DNA from: Cadophora sp. MPI-SDFR-AT-0126
Taxonomy: Eukaryota > Ascomycota > Leotiomycetes > Helotiales > Ploettnerulaceae
Direction of reading: 5' to 3'
DNA: 64,000 nucleotides
Assembly: GCA_020747065.1 (NCBI GenBank)
Contig: JAGMVK010000013.1
Location: 1,178,001-1,242,000, forward strand
Part shown: piece by piece, positions 1-13,900 of the stretch
How the letters are laid out: each line of letters starts with the position of its first letter
Numbering within the stretch: the stretch's first letter is position 1
Program-made: the position numbers and the translations under genes
The notes under the pieces: generated by a model
Told to the model about the DNA's origin: nothing
What the model saw: only the letters and a program-made list of their open reading frames with translations
The model's database searches: none

Positions 1-1844
1 TTATTAACCTCGATGCTCGAAATTCGCATTCGCGTATTGTTTCTATGAGAGAGAGCAAAGTCGTCTTTGCGATGCTTCACCCAACTAGTTTCCATCGATC
101 TGCGAAAGTAGTATGGCATGTCAGCAAGCTCTTTTCCATCTGGTTGGATTCCAATACAAACCAGAAAATGCTCGCCCCAGTTCCTTAGCGTTCTGTTTTT
201 GCTTGTATCGACTTTGACGCGCTACTCCACTCCGTCGCATTCAAGCACATCCTGTGGAGATATAGCGAGCACAAGGTCGAGAAAAGAGAAATCCACAGTC
301 GCAATTGCGAAGATCAGTGCTGTGTGAAGTGAGCGCCCGACTTCGTACGAGAGCGGGAATCAAGAAAGGCACTCTTGGTTGAATGAGATCAAGGCAATGG
401 TGTGGGGAGAGGACGTCCGGTTCTTAAAACTTAATCCATTGTCTGCTCATGCAAGGCTCTGCATGTGAGGCTGCGCTGGGGTGTAGAACACTACGCCACC
501 AACACCAACACCAGCACCAACGGCGTACAGAGTATTGACCGATCAGAAACAATTAGTGATGCTTTCCTCCTAGCCACAAACTGCAAATTGTTGATCTCGA
601 AAGCGAATCCCCATTGCATGCGGTATGATCACTGTCCTAGTACGAATTCCTTAATTGGATCTCACGAGGTCACACCGAGAGGAGTTTGGAAAAAAAGGGA
701 AGATCAGTCAGAGATAACCGCCTATTGAATTCGACTAACACCACCTATCGTGTCATTATCCTTCCTCAAACCCTCCCATATCTCCATATCCTCCCCCCCC
801 CCTTCTCCCCCCCTCTTTCCTCCTAGATCATCCCATCCTCACGCCATTTGTGATCTTCTTTATCTCTCATACCTGCCCCAAGTCTCTTCCTCAAAGGTGC
901 CTTCCATCCCTTCTCAATCCTGAGCTCCTTTAACCCTTTCAGGACAAGCCAGAACCACCTTCAAGTCGAGACAAGAATACGAGCAGACAGACAGATACGC
1001 TCGCAACAACACAACAACCACTCTAAGCGAAACGAAGCGCACAGGAGATCCTTCCATGGACCTAAGGCGATTGACCCTGGCCTCATAAGAGACACACAAT
1101 TGCAAGAACAAGTTAAAAATGCACACATAAACACATTAGAAAGAACCGAAAGAACCGAAAGAAGAAAAAAAAAAACGCTTTTAAAATCCCAGATGCCAAA
1201 CCATCAGTCCAGCCCGTCGCCTGATGGGCACTGAGCCATGTTTACTCCTTGATTCCCCATTCAACCCGTCCATGAGCGTGACGAGCACATCTCCCATGCC
1301 CTCCCAATCCCAATCCCGATTCCAATCCGAATGTCAATGCCGTGGTATCTTTGGTTATGTCCCAGTCCCTTTACGCCTTTCCGATTTTCACGCGCCGTGC
1401 TTCCCAAGTCCCAACCAAAGTCCAAGTCCCAAGATATGGTATTCCCGATTGCCTTCCGTGCGCCCAGTCCGTAAGTGGCTGTTGATGAATGTGAATGAAG
1501 TATGCATGTTAGCATCATAAGATGATGGATGGATGTCGATGACGACGTATGGCGCGAGTTATATGTAAACAAAGTCGATGAGTTGCAAGATTGAAGGAAG
1601 AAATGACGCGCTGATCGGGGACTGAGTGAGTAAAATAGTGACCGTCATCGAAGTGCCGCATCGGATGAGACCCTTCGTCCAAGTATGTCGTCGGCGACTC
1701 CCGTCTTCGCACCCACTAACTTCTCTCTGGCGGTCTCTTCTTTCCCTTTCTCCCTTCGTCGTTCTTCCCCTTGACACACACTAGACACGCGCAAAAGACA
1801 ATCATGCCCCCAAAAATAAGTTGAACCACCCGCGACCACTTCTC
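1..1844. other. 3' flank of the VIB-1-like gene; no gene seen
   Basis: I see no convincing coding region here. The stretch lies downstream of the minus-strand NDT80-family gene and may include its 3' UTR. It contains a cytosine/pyrimidine-rich tract near 785-835 and a short imperfect CCAATC-type repeat around 1300-1340. The open frames present are short, overlap on both strands and have low-complexity composition. Confidence 0.5.
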
Positions 1845-4800
1845 TCAAACACTCATATTCAACTCATGCTGCAGAACCTCAGTCGGATAATATCCACGAC
1901 TCTCACTCACCGCATCCCAGCGTCCACACTGTCTCCCATATCCAAGACCATCGGCTGCACTCGATAAACTAGGCAACATATAGCTAGTGCCGTACTCCTG
2001 CTTGACCTTGCTCGTGTTGTAATGGCTCACGCTAGGTAGCGTGTACTTATCCTCGTGGCCCTCGTAGATGACGCCGGGATAGTAGGTGTAGAAGGGTGTC
2101 TCGGCAATACCCTTCTCCTCGTCCTGCGACATGATCGGATCTTGTGGTATTTGCAGTGGTGGGATCCCAGACCGATAGTGGCCACCGCCGCGGCTGTCGT
2201 AGCTGTATCCTGAGCCCGAGAGCATGGAAGTACTGCCCATGCTCATGTCGCCTGGAGTTCGGGATGCCGAGCCCGAGGGAGTGTATGAGCCGCCTCCTGG
2301 ACCGGCAGAGCCTCCGGGACCGGCGCTGCTGCTGCTTCCCCTTCGCTCTCCCTGATAGTGGCCTGGTGAACGACCGCGAACAACCATCGGAGCGGACATG
2401 CGGGAAGCAATTTTGACCCAGCGGTCTTGATGCTGGGCTCCTACATCTGCGAAGAGCTCAACAAGTAGATGGTAGTATTGTTGAGCTGCTCTCCGCTTGC
2501 CATTATTGGCTGTGGCATTCTTGAACTGGATTCGTTCAAAAGTTGCTTCAACAGCGGGTTGATTCGGATTTTGGTTGAAGCCTTGAGATTCGTAGAGTCC
2601 AGCACGAGAGCCCATGGAGGAGTCTCCGTACATGCTATGGGAGGCCGGGGGACGTGGTGCAAGTGATATACGAGCGGGCTTTTCTTGCGGTCCTTTGTCG
2701 CGTTTAGGGGTGTGTTGGACGAGTTCAATAGGCTTGCCGTCTCGACCATCGACGACCGCTGCTATGGACATGGCAAAGCCGTTAACTTGAGGTCCGGGCC
2801 CATTATGTTGCACAAGGTACATGGTTCCATTTGGGATGGTGGGCGTGAGTGTGTACGAGCAATTGAGGGAAAAGTAGTTCCGTCGATAGCAAGTCCAGTC
2901 ATTGTCGGCCATGAAAAAGCCTTTATCAATCTTGCCGAAAATCTCAGGCTTGATGATTTGCCCGTCGGACGTCTGAAGGGAGTACGAGACTTCCGTGGGG
3001 AACAGTGGGGGACATGGCGCACCGCCCAGAGAGCCGTCCATGTTGGAGATGGGACTTGTAAAGCCGCTGGTCGAAGATGGTGATAGTGGCACACCTCTCA
3101 CGCTGTGTGAAAGAGAAGGAGATCTCAGAAACTCTGACCCCCGTCGTAGGAGGGGTTGTGTTCCGGAGTATAGATCTCGGGTATTTATTGGCGTTGATGG
3201 ATGGGGCAGCGCTGGAGAGCGGGATAGAGATGCCAGCCCTGAAGTTGTGCTATGCAAAAATGACATTATTTTCTGATCACAATATGTGGTTGGGGGAGAG
3301 GGGGGGGTCTCCAAGCTGGTGTATCCTGATACATAAAAAGGGGGAGGTTCCAGCTTACAAGGAGCTTAATCGTGGCTTAATATCAGGCATAGAAAACAGA
3401 GAACTGTTCTGAGGAAAATGATAGCTGCCTCCACTGGCGTACGTGGATCCGTTCAAGGGCGGCTGGTAGATTTGTGTGTAAGGTGCAAATGCTAACGTCG
3501 ATGATGGGTTTGTATTCTGTACCGCAGGCTCAAGTGAGTAAATAGGGCTGTGAGAGGTACCGGGTTCCGATGGAAATCTGAGCTATCAATCAGCCACCAC
3601 GCTGCATGACAGTAAGACAGCATTTAAGGTTCGACAAGAGGGAGCACCATGGTTATCGGTATCGATGCCCAGTAGAATCAATGTGTATATGTAGGACGTA
3701 GGACCGCCAACTCAACCGTTCGTAGCACGGAGAGAGCGGGGACTACTCGCGTGATGCTAGCTATGCAGAGCGGGAAGAGGTTTGACAGGATGAGGCTTAA
3801 GCCGTGCCACGGCTAACGACCTATGTAGGATAAATTCGTGGCATCCCGATCTTAGGCAGCGGTAGCCATGCCAACGATAAGATGCGTGGATGGATGGATG
3901 GATGGAGGAATAGGGTTGAATGACAAGGAGCAGGTAGTGCATGGTAGATGCGCATGTGCCTAAATACCTTGCCCCAGCCTGCTGCCAGGTGGCTGGGACA
4001 CTGGACGAAAAAGCATAACCAATGGAAGAAAAGGGGCGCTCACCGCACATTGTCTGCAGAGATTCTGTTCATGTACTGTTGCATTCCCATGTCCGTAGTC
4101 AGAGGTTGGGAGCTCGTGTACTCGTTTCTGGAAGAGCTGTCAGGCTCGGCGTCGGATCCGACGATACACGAAGGTGAAAGGCCAGATGAAGCGGCTAGGT
4201 CTTGGTAGTTACCAGATTGCGAGCACATTAAGTGATTGAGCGTCAAGTTTGGGTTGGTGAGAACTATAGGCCTCGAGGTTAGAAGCGGTTATTGCCATGG
4301 CCCATTGTCCCGAGGGCGTTGTGAAGTGTGGTCAGTGAGCTGCAGGACGGAGGAGTAGATGAGAAGAAATCGCGAACGGCAGAAGAGAAAGCGTGAAGTG
4401 GATCAGCCACACAAGAAACGGCGCAGAAACATGTGGTAATGACGCTGGTGGATAGTCCCGGCACGAAAGTCAATGCTGAAGAAATGCAGGGCAGCGTCGG
4501 TAGGGCAGTTTTGAGGTCGTACAAGTACGGCACGTAGAGATCCCGTTTCACGAGGAGGGACGACTACCAGAGCCCGACTGGACCTCTTTGCCGCGAGAAC
4601 ACCAATGAGGATAAAGATAGAAGCTGCACAACGACAAATTCTGTTGTTGCGCAACACACAGTAAAACAAAAAGAGCAAATAGTAATCTCCGAGGGAGAAG
4701 AATATGAGACTCTTAATATGACTGAAAGTCCCGTCTGCTGTGGCGGCTAGAAAGTTGGCCCCTGTAGGAGCTGAAAAGCTGACGGCTGATACCATATATA

Positions 4801-4942
4801 TATCTCGAGGGTAGAAGACAAAAACGTATACCAAAATTGCAGAACAGAACAGATGTGCATGCGGTTCAATGCGGAACGGGTGTGAGGATTGAATACCGAG
4901 TGAGTGAGTGAGCGATTCGAATGCCTGCTTACCTTCAATCAT
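1845..4942 (-). CDS. vib-1: VIB-1/XprG-like NDT80/PhoG-family transcription factor
   Basis: The proposed CDS has four exons on the minus strand: 4942-4933, 4263-4044, 3577-3359 and 3249-1845. All phases join and give about 617 residues, close to Neurospora VIB-1 (about 670). The NDT80/PhoG DNA-binding domain occupies roughly residues 230-400, with recognisable stretches FGKIDKGFFMADNDWTCYRR and the later AAQQYYHLLVELFADV. The C-terminal third is rich in Ser, Gly, Tyr and Pro, as expected for a disordered activation region. VIB-1 and XprG are nuclear regulators needed for heterokaryon-incompatibility cell death, extracellular proteases and plant-cell-wall enzymes. Exon 4 (the domain) is certain. 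Exons 2 and 3 are well supported by donors GTGAGC and GTAAGC. The ten-base first exon (Met-Ile-Glu) is an inference from the donor GGTAAGC and an acceptor preceded by CTAAC. Introns 1 and 2 are long for a fungus (about 670 and 466 bp). Confidence 0.87.
3888..3906 (+). repeat. GGAT tetranucleotide microsatellite
   Basis: About five uninterrupted GGAT units lie inside the second intron of the VIB-1-like gene. This is a simple repeat with no coding role. Confidence 0.85.
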
Positions 4943-7900
4943 TTGCACCCTGGATATCCTTCCTCATTCGCTGACCCTTGCTTCTATTCTCACTCACGAC
5001 ACTTCTTGTCGTTCGAGGCTGGTAAGGGTCGTGATTGAACCAGCCGGGGATTCTGGTGTGGTGGAGGGTTGGTGGGGTGAGGCAAGGAAGGGCGATCTCC
5101 CAGACCAGACAGATGCGTCGGCACAGGATTGAGAGAATATAGTGGTAGGAAGATGATGGATGAAGGATTGCGCCTCGGGAGATATGAAAATCAATTAAGT
5201 GCAGCGCGCACTTCAATAGATCTCAAGCAGAAGCTTTCTTGCCTTGTACCAGCCAGCTGGAAAGAAAGCTGGCGTCGGCTGTGGTGTTCAAGGTAGAGAA
5301 TGGCCGCAAGGTAAGGAGAGCAGCTAGAGAGGTATGGGTAATTACTTTTGTTGGTTTTTCGTGAGGCGCAAGCAACACACTTCACCTACCCACCCACACT
5401 ACTGGCGCTGCTCTTTTCTCTCTTCTCTCTCCTCTCACTAACTCTTCTCAGACTCTATCAACTCGGTCGAATCAATCGACTCGATTCGTCTCGACACACT
5501 CACTCAACTCCCCGCAATCACGAGGAGAGAGGGAAAGGAGTGAGAGACGGGAGTTGAGTTGTGGTGGTGTGGAGAATGGATGAGACTCTGGCGGAGGCGA
5601 GGATAGAAGGGTTGTCAAGGACCGAGGGGCACCTGCAGGCCGAACGTACAGGGGCGCGGTCTCGCCCGAGAGAGGCTGGAATGCCTGTATGCCAGGTATT
5701 CCAGGTATGAACAGTGTGTTATTTCTGCACCCAGGCCACCAACAAAATAGAAGCTGCACGATGCCCCAACTGAATTGGCTTGTTGACTGAAGTGGACTGG
5801 ACCGAATGTGGACCAGGAAAGATGCGTGCCGCTAATCGAGAACAATGCAGTTCCGTGCAGCTCAAGATCCAGGAATAGGTAATCGAACCAAAATATGTCC
5901 AACAGACTGCTAATCGATGCGAACGAGAATCAATCAATCAATCAACACTCAATCGATCGATCCCAGGATAGAATCCGAGAACCCCTGTGCTAAGTCTTCA
6001 CCGAGTGGCAGGGGCACGAAAACTCAAAGATCAGATCAGATCAATTTCCCGAAATATGGGTTGGTTCGTAAAAGCCTCAATTTGGCAGGTGAAAGTCGTC
6101 AAGACAACGGATGCAGATTCTCGATTACCGGTACAGTTGGCCGGTCGTAGAAGTTAACTTCTGGCTTCGCCCTGGATGCGCGCAATGTCGATATTTGGGT
6201 ATTGGTCTGGACACGATGCAATGCGCGGCGGTACGGCTGGCGCTGTGATGTGCTGCAATGTGACGCAGGATGCAACGAACTGAATCAGGAGGAAATGTGG
6301 TGCTCCAAAGGAAGCAACTCTCCACAAATTTGGGGTCAGAGGACTTCAATTTTCTGTCTTGATTCAAATGTGTGTTTCCCCTCTTCTTGGAATATGCGGA
6401 ATGCCGAATTCAGCTCGCCTCAAAAATTTCACCTGATATATCGGTCTATCGCAGTTGTGTATCGGGATGTCCTGTTGATGGATCGGACTGCTGTGGATTG
6501 GAGAGGAGCGGTATTTCAGCCAAGAAGTAAATCGTCTCGCGATTTGACTGATTCACAGAGATACGCACAGGATCGCAACAGCCAGCCAGCAGGAAAGGTA
6601 AGATGAAAGTTTGTAAATCTAAATTGGCTTGTCTCTGGAGACAAACACGGGCTGTGTTGAATTTGGGGGCCGGATCTTGGAAAAACAAGGCAAGCAGGAA
6701 AGCTAATCTGGGGAATCTCCGTCCGGTTTGAAGGTCTCGCTTCCCCGGAGACCTAGCGTTGTATTTTCTTTCCCTTCTCGCTGGGATTTATTTCTGGCTT
6801 CTACTCGGTCGGTCCGGGTGATCAATTGGATGGTGGGGAGAGAGTAAGACCGGGTGCGTTGAGTGTGTGAGGGAGTGAAGCGAGGATTCGATGTGATTGA
6901 TTGGGCGAGCGAGACGAGTCGAATTGAGTCCTTCCTTCTTCGATGCCGATCAGGAAAAAGCCAATCGAAAGAAAGAAGAAAGTTCTGTCTCGACTGCAGA
7001 GAAACGTCCTGGTGGGAATCAGTGGATGAGGGATGTTGGGCTGGTATTACGGAACAGTTGAGCTCGGATCTGCAGGGCTTCAAAGGCAAACAATGGAGTA
7101 GGCAAGGTCCTTTGGATGCTGATGGGGGTGAAGTGCAGTGCGGGTGAGGTAGGTGCCGGTGTGCTGTGCTGATGGCTTGCTCGCTGCAGGTGGTGGAGGG
7201 AAGTTGGGGTGCTGGTTGGATCTATAAAATTAACCCTGGGTTAGCCACTTGCGAATAAGGGAGGACGGTGTGGCTGCCTGCCTTCGAGCCCTTGCTTCGT
7301 ACGGCTGATCCAAAGTATCGGGTAATATTGACACTTGCAGAAAAGAATGGAGCGCTCGATTCCAAAGCAGAGGTCGAAATGTCAGAACCGGTGTACAGTA
7401 TGCAACTGTCAGAGTATGATTGAGACTTTCGTCGCGTTGTTGGCTTGATGATTGGCAGGTGTGTTTGGCTGAGAATATGGTATTGCTAATGAGTTCGTGG
7501 GGGTGTGCCTCGTTGCCGCAATTGAAGGTTGAAAATTTGGAGACGAGAGCTTCGGTACTCGTATCTGACAGACCAGGACTCGAATCGGAAGGTACAATTG
7601 AATCTCCCCGAATTTGAAGAATGACGTTGTAGTAGATGTCGTTCGAGAGGAGTAAACGTTGGTCGTATCGGATCTTCTGATATGTACTCGACCAGTATCT
7701 GACTGTGTTGTCTGCCCTTGAAACTCAAATTCAAGATGATGGAGGGATTAAAGATATATGTTATCTCTGTCTGCAGCAGGCCCCTCTCTTGAAGATTGAA
7801 TAGCCAATTGCCATTCAAACAATTGCCACTAGGTCACTCGCAGAAAGCTTGAGTGAGGTGGCCGTAGCTCCGTACTGTCTTAGCTGTAAAGATTACTAGA

Positions 7901-10900
7901 TTGACCGTGGAGGGATATTGGCACGTGGAGGCGTTGTTGAAGTCTATCTAAACTCAAATCGATCGAATGTTCGGACGCAGCTGACAGGTCTTGTCTGTAT
8001 CTGACTTCAGACGGACTAGGAAAGAGGAGCTTTGCTAGTTCAGGAAGGACCTTGTACGCATCAGCTATTGTGAAGTCGGCGAGCAGACAGGCTCAGACAT
8101 CGTGACCTCCGTGAGCTAAGCTGAAGTCAAGTCGAGGGAGCTTGGCGGCAATCGGAGTCATTTCAAGACAGGAAAGGAGCTTAATCTCACCTGTTAAAGA
8201 ATTTGAACGAACGAATGATGGCGTGGAAGGATGATGGGCCCTGTCTTGGACCCGATTTAGAGTAGATTTCGGGGATCTGGATCTAACTATTCTGGCGTGT
8301 GCCGGATTGGACTAGGCGTGAAGTACTAGAATATGACAGATCGAGAAGCAGGAGCGTTGTGAATTAAAGTTCAGGTCGGCGCAATCAAAGACGCAGAGAC
8401 GGTGGAGTAGTGGTGGACTAAGATATGGATGGTATGGTCTTGAAACGTTGACTCGAATGGAAATCAAAATTGAGTATTCATGGTAATCTTTATCTGTTCC
8501 TGAGTAACTGATCCCCTGGTTTGTTCCTTCCTAAAGCCGGATCGAATCGATCTACAGGTAAAGTTTTACTGGCCGACAACCTCAGACTTGCAGTTTGACT
8601 TGCTTGTTTCTGGATGCTGGCTGCTTGCTTAACTTACTGGATTGATTGACAGATAGCTGGCGCTGCGTTCATCGCACGGCAGTAGATCTAACAGAATAAG
8701 ATCAATGATCCACGATCTCCCTTGTGCCTAGTCCTAACCCGCCCCACTCATTCCGCCTTCGACCAACGCCTCTGCGCCTCCCTTTAGGACTTAAGGCAAA
8801 TTCAGGTATAGCTCCAGAAACTAAAGATACTCCAGCCAGGAATCATCAATGGATCCCGTAGCCTCGTCTTCATCATTTTTTAGGGCAAGCTATTTCTTTA
8901 GATGGAATCCATGTTGGAGCCTGGAAGGTTGCAAGATGCATCAATTAACAGCACGAGAGGAGACTGGAATGCCGAGGAGGGCGGAGGCATACAGAAGCAA
9001 CCTCCCGTCAAGAAACGGACACTACGGATTTCAGGTCATGCACCCTTCTCAACTACTTCTCAAGCACCAACAAAAATAGACCGTCATTACGAACTCAATT
9101 TTCTTCCTTCGCTCCTCATCATCCCGAAGCAACTGTCGAGACCATGCAAGTAAGCAAGAGAGTTGGGGTCCAGTTCCAACGTCTCTTAGCTGTGCTGTGC
9201 AAGATCATAGGATCTCATGTACTGCACCTACATGGACGGATCTTTGTGCAGGGCAGTCAGTGCATGCGGCAAACTCTGGCTGGGGATGCCCATGGCAAAG
9301 GAAATGTGACAACTCATATTCTGCTCAGGCACCACGCAGAACTGTGCAGAAAATTTTCGGCAGGGCTCCCGAGGCCTACATACAGTAGCTTGGAAGTTAG
9401 AACTTGCTGCCGTGAGCCTCTCCAGTACGTCCACGCGAGCATATCACTTACTGATTGATCTCGAAGCTGCGAGTGTGCTGCTCTAAACTTGAATTTTCGC
9501 TTAATTTTTTCCTTCCAGCCAATTATTACTCTCGTCTTCGTTCCGCGTCACTTGAACGTGCGATCGGGATCTTTCCTTAGCAGGGAGACTATCCCTCCCC
9601 AGTTCACCTTTGCGAAGAACTCCAGGATTTATTCCATGTTTCCATACCTTAGCCTGGAAGATAGACATCACTCCGCAAGCTCAAAGCAGCCAATCAGTTT
9701 CAGAATGTTTACGAGTCCCCACCACCCATTGGTCGCTCAGCGAAATCAGCTAAAAAAGACGCCACTAGATATCCCGCCATAGGAGGCGCGATATACTTCT
9801 TTCTAGCCGCTCACATGCTACTGCCTTGCGGGAGGGGAGCGGAGGTGAGGGAGGTATGGTGCCAAAGTGCCAGAAATCCCGGGGCAGAGGTCGCCCGCTG
9901 TTGCACAGCGTCTTCTGTCTTGCAGCTCTGCACTAAACTATTTGCGTAATTAACACCGAAAGGACGCTTAAGCTTCAGCGCTTGCTATGGGCAGAATGCA
10001 AGAATAAACTCAACAACAAACTATCCTCCTACTAGCCCGGGATCGGGGACTTTCCTCCGGAATCATAAACCATGCTACTTTGCTAACTTCATTGGTGATC
10101 CGGAAGCATGCCCGGCATGCTAGGGAACGACTGACAGCCCGCTTTCCAGTGCCAAGCTTCAAACTCCAGCCAAATGCTCAAAAGCCGTTCTGAGACCAGA
10201 TCACCTGAAAATCATCTCATCCCCCACATTCACACAATCTCACGAGTTCCTTGACTGCTTCCTTCGCTCATGCACCAATCAAGATCCTCTCGTTTTAGTC
10301 GGAAAACAGATGCCGTTAGTGCCTGGTATTTTTGGCAGAAGCCAATCATACTTTCGGCATTCAAAGGGACTAGCACCTGTCAACAATGGTACTTAAGCTT
10401 AGTCCTGGTCCTGAGTCTAACGGTGGCAGTTCAGCACTACCACAGCACCCCACATAAGGAACTCACGCCATTAGCCCTGACTCTTTAACGAACGAAGACA
10501 GAAACCAAGACAGGAGGGGCGTAGTCGAAGGGGGCGCATAATTAGCAGCGTTCGAAAGATTGCACTGTAGCCTGACAACTGAATCAATTCCCGCCAATTT
10601 GGAAAAACACTGTCTCAGCCAAAGTGTTCTACCCAATGAATTGCCAGCTCAATTATCGTGAAGAAGAGAAACCAAGACGAGGATGCCACCATCGATACAT
10701 ATCGAACCACGCCTGAGCATCATGGCAACAAGCACAGACGCAAGCCAAACCTCCTCTCCTCAAGACTACTGCTTTGCTTCTTTGAACCAGGATGTAACGC
10801 TCCATGTATGCGCCATTACATCAGCTGCGTTCCTCCCAGCTAGACATTTCAGCCATTTTCGAGGTCTAGATCAGTGATGTGTCTTAGTTGTCTGGAGGGA

Positions 10901-13900
10901 TGGCCACGCCGTGGCTTAAGGCCCGACAATGCCTGAGACTGCCGTCCTTCTTCAACGGAGGAATCTCCATGACTTTGCCTTTAGCTGCAGAGAGAGGGAG
11001 TGTATCTTCAGCAGGCTCTGATCAAGAACTGGCAATTACAATGTTACAAGAGCATCAAGCTTTGTTTTGACACTCTTTGGAAGCCTCCAGTGCTAAGCTT
11101 GATGGAGGCCATATACTCGAGATGCACGCCAAGTACACCAGCCCTAGGGGATCTAAAGTGTTATCCCCCCGTCCTGTAGTCAGGGCCAGACCGACTGCGA
11201 ATGCTCCACTCCAGCCAGCCCCTCCACCCCCGCAGCCCACCACACACGGCGCATTTGCCTCTCTAGAGCATCGAGGCCCATGCACACTCAAAGAGTTGTC
11301 CACAATTTTACTTTCCTTCGACTGACAGCAACACTGAGCTCTATCTCCCGCTGCCTCCCCCCCAACAAATCAGAACGCCCAATTCTTCTCCCCTTCAACC
11401 CCCAACAGCTCAGACCACAATTACGCTTACCTGCAGACGAGCAAGAACTGCAATTAGCTATGCATGCAAGCCTTGCAAGCTTGGCCTCCAAAACCCGCCG
11501 GGTCAAGCAGGGTATGATGCAGGTAACCGAAATCCTCGACGGCAGCCAGCGAGGAGCCGGGTTTGGCTCTTTCGTGCTTCAATTCATCAAGAAATTGCCA
11601 CGTGAAAAGGAGTCCCCCTTCGGTTTCCCCGTCTACTGGAAAGGTGCTTTTTACACGGCGCATTGCACGCCTTTGGTCTGAAGAAAATCTAGAACTACTG
11701 GGCTGCATGGAATACTGCAACCATCATCTCAGCGCAAAGCAAGGTGCTTGCTTTGAGGATGCGACTTTGCTTCATCTTCCACTTTACTGCCGGACCCCTT
11801 TAACCTGCCTCCGGTGAAAAGAAAACACTATGATCGATCTGCTGCTGAAAATTCGATCTCCAATTCCTGGGAATGACTGCGAGGTAAGTAGGCTGGGCAC
11901 CTTCATGTAGCCAGTCAAGCCGACCTTCAATTCTGCTTTTTACGCACACCGGCCGAAGTACACAGAATACAGTGTTGAGATGTGCCGAACGGTTCGGGCC
12001 GAGTCTGCAGTGAGAATGTTGTAAGATAGCCGTCAGCAGGAAATGCAAATGTAACTTTGAGGATTGACTTTGACCTTTGCTCCGACTTTGAACGCCTTCG
12101 AACTTTGATAAGATGAAGTCAAGTCTGAATGGAGATCCTTGTCATCCATCAGATCCAACAGAACGAGCCTTTACCAACGACCCCTTCCATTCTCGTCGCA
12201 CAGCAGCGGCAGCGCCCTTGGCCGTTCCCATTGCGATCTTGTACATCGTGACAGCTCACTCGATCGCCAGCATAAACACCAGCAGTTACACATACCCGGT
12301 CCTCCAACCAATATCAACGCGTGTCCGCAAAGCACAATACATCTCCCAAGCCAAGGCAGCGCATGGGTAGCATTCTCGAGATATGCAGACCAAGATCTCG
12401 AATTTTTTTGCGAAGATGCTGATAGGAGAATCAGCCAACATCTGACCACATCGTGGGAACTGGCTATGGGCCCCGGTGTGAAGGCCCGCATGCAGAAAAC
12501 ATGCAGCGAGCGAAAGAACCGAAACGAAAAGCCACGCCACTATGTGCCGCTGCAGCGCAGAGAAGGCGGGATTTGGTTTTGCTCACAGGATGCGCGGAGG
12601 GAGCTCCGAGTGGAAGCGCTGAAGCGGGTCCTTTAATTCTCACTAGAGAGAATAAAGTGAGGTAAGAAATGCGGGATGGGATGCATGCCATGCAAGACAT
12701 CGATATCACCGTGCACAGATCATTCATACAGTAGCGTGCTGTATTTAGATGTTGCGTAGTGTGGTTTTGGTACGGGATGGTATGACAAATTCTGGGCTGA
12801 CGTGTGAGGAGTCGGGAAAGCCGTTGAGCGGGCCTTCCTATGGAGAGAAATGGACGCCGTCTGGAGTGACACGGGCGCAATATGGTCCGCTTGCCATGTG
12901 CTGATTGAGAATGGGTATCTGCATCGACGAACTACGTACGTAGAGGAACAATTGGATGTCCGATTCCCGACGATTGGAATCATCGATGTTCGAAGGGAGA
13001 TGCTGTACAGTAAAGTAGAAATGCACTTTATGAAGTGCTAATGATTGGAGACAGAAGATCTCGGTTGGATAATGGCATTTGGAGAGCTTCAGAGCCACTG
13101 TTCCGAATGAGAAAAGGTTGGGAAAGAGAAATTAGGTTCAGTAGGCGTAATGGTACGAAGGTACGTTGGTACAAGCTCAAGCTCCAGATGAAGCTCCGCC
13201 CATGGATCCCTGGCACTGCGGACGCTCGACCCTGTGATGTGCGGCCGCCCATTATGATCAGCGCCGCCTAACCGCTTCGACACTGGCGCCTTCACCCCTA
13301 TTCATTCTCGCTTCAGTAACCACACCACACTCAAAGATACCCTCTATCATATTCCGAATCTTGGTCGTTGTATCTGTCAACGTTTCACAGTCCCAGATCC
13401 CAATGTCACTCCCGATGAACCTTCTTCAAGTACAACAAGACAAAATACAACACAATGAAGTCCAGCTCACACAATCCCCAGGAAAAGGATGAACACCTCC
13501 CACCAAAGTCATGAACTATCCGCTCACTGTATACATTGCACAGCAGGACCACACTATTCCATTAAGCCAGAAAAGAAGTAGCAATGAAACGGGAAGTTCA
13601 AGACTACCAGTTGCTAGACGCCAACACAGAATCCAGTACTGCTGTCTCGGAGATGATTTCCTGATTCCGCAGCAACAAAACAGAGTAAAGAAAATCCACC
13701 CGGGCGGCTCTCGCCAGGTATGGACGCAAACCACTTGCACTTCATTCCTTAGATGATATGATTCATCAAAGAAGGTAGGCAGGCGGGCGAGCAAGTTGGC
13801 GAAGCACAGATCTCCTGGCATGGCTTCATTCCTTCCTACAATCTCAGGCTCAATTGCTGCTGTGTGTCTTGCAGTTTGTTTGTTTGCTTGCTTCTTGCCT

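Noticed and set aside
1300..1340. CCAATC-type short repeat, considered as telomere-like
   Set aside because: The unit is not the fungal TTAGGG/CCCTAA repeat, the array is short and irregular, and genes continue beyond it.
5860..5900. tRNA B-box-like sequence (GGTTCGATTAC on the minus strand)
   Set aside because: There is no matching A box, acceptor stem or cloverleaf around it.
12139..12636. 165-codon plus-strand frame
   Set aside because: No recognisable motif, no exon partners, and overlapping open frames on the other strand.
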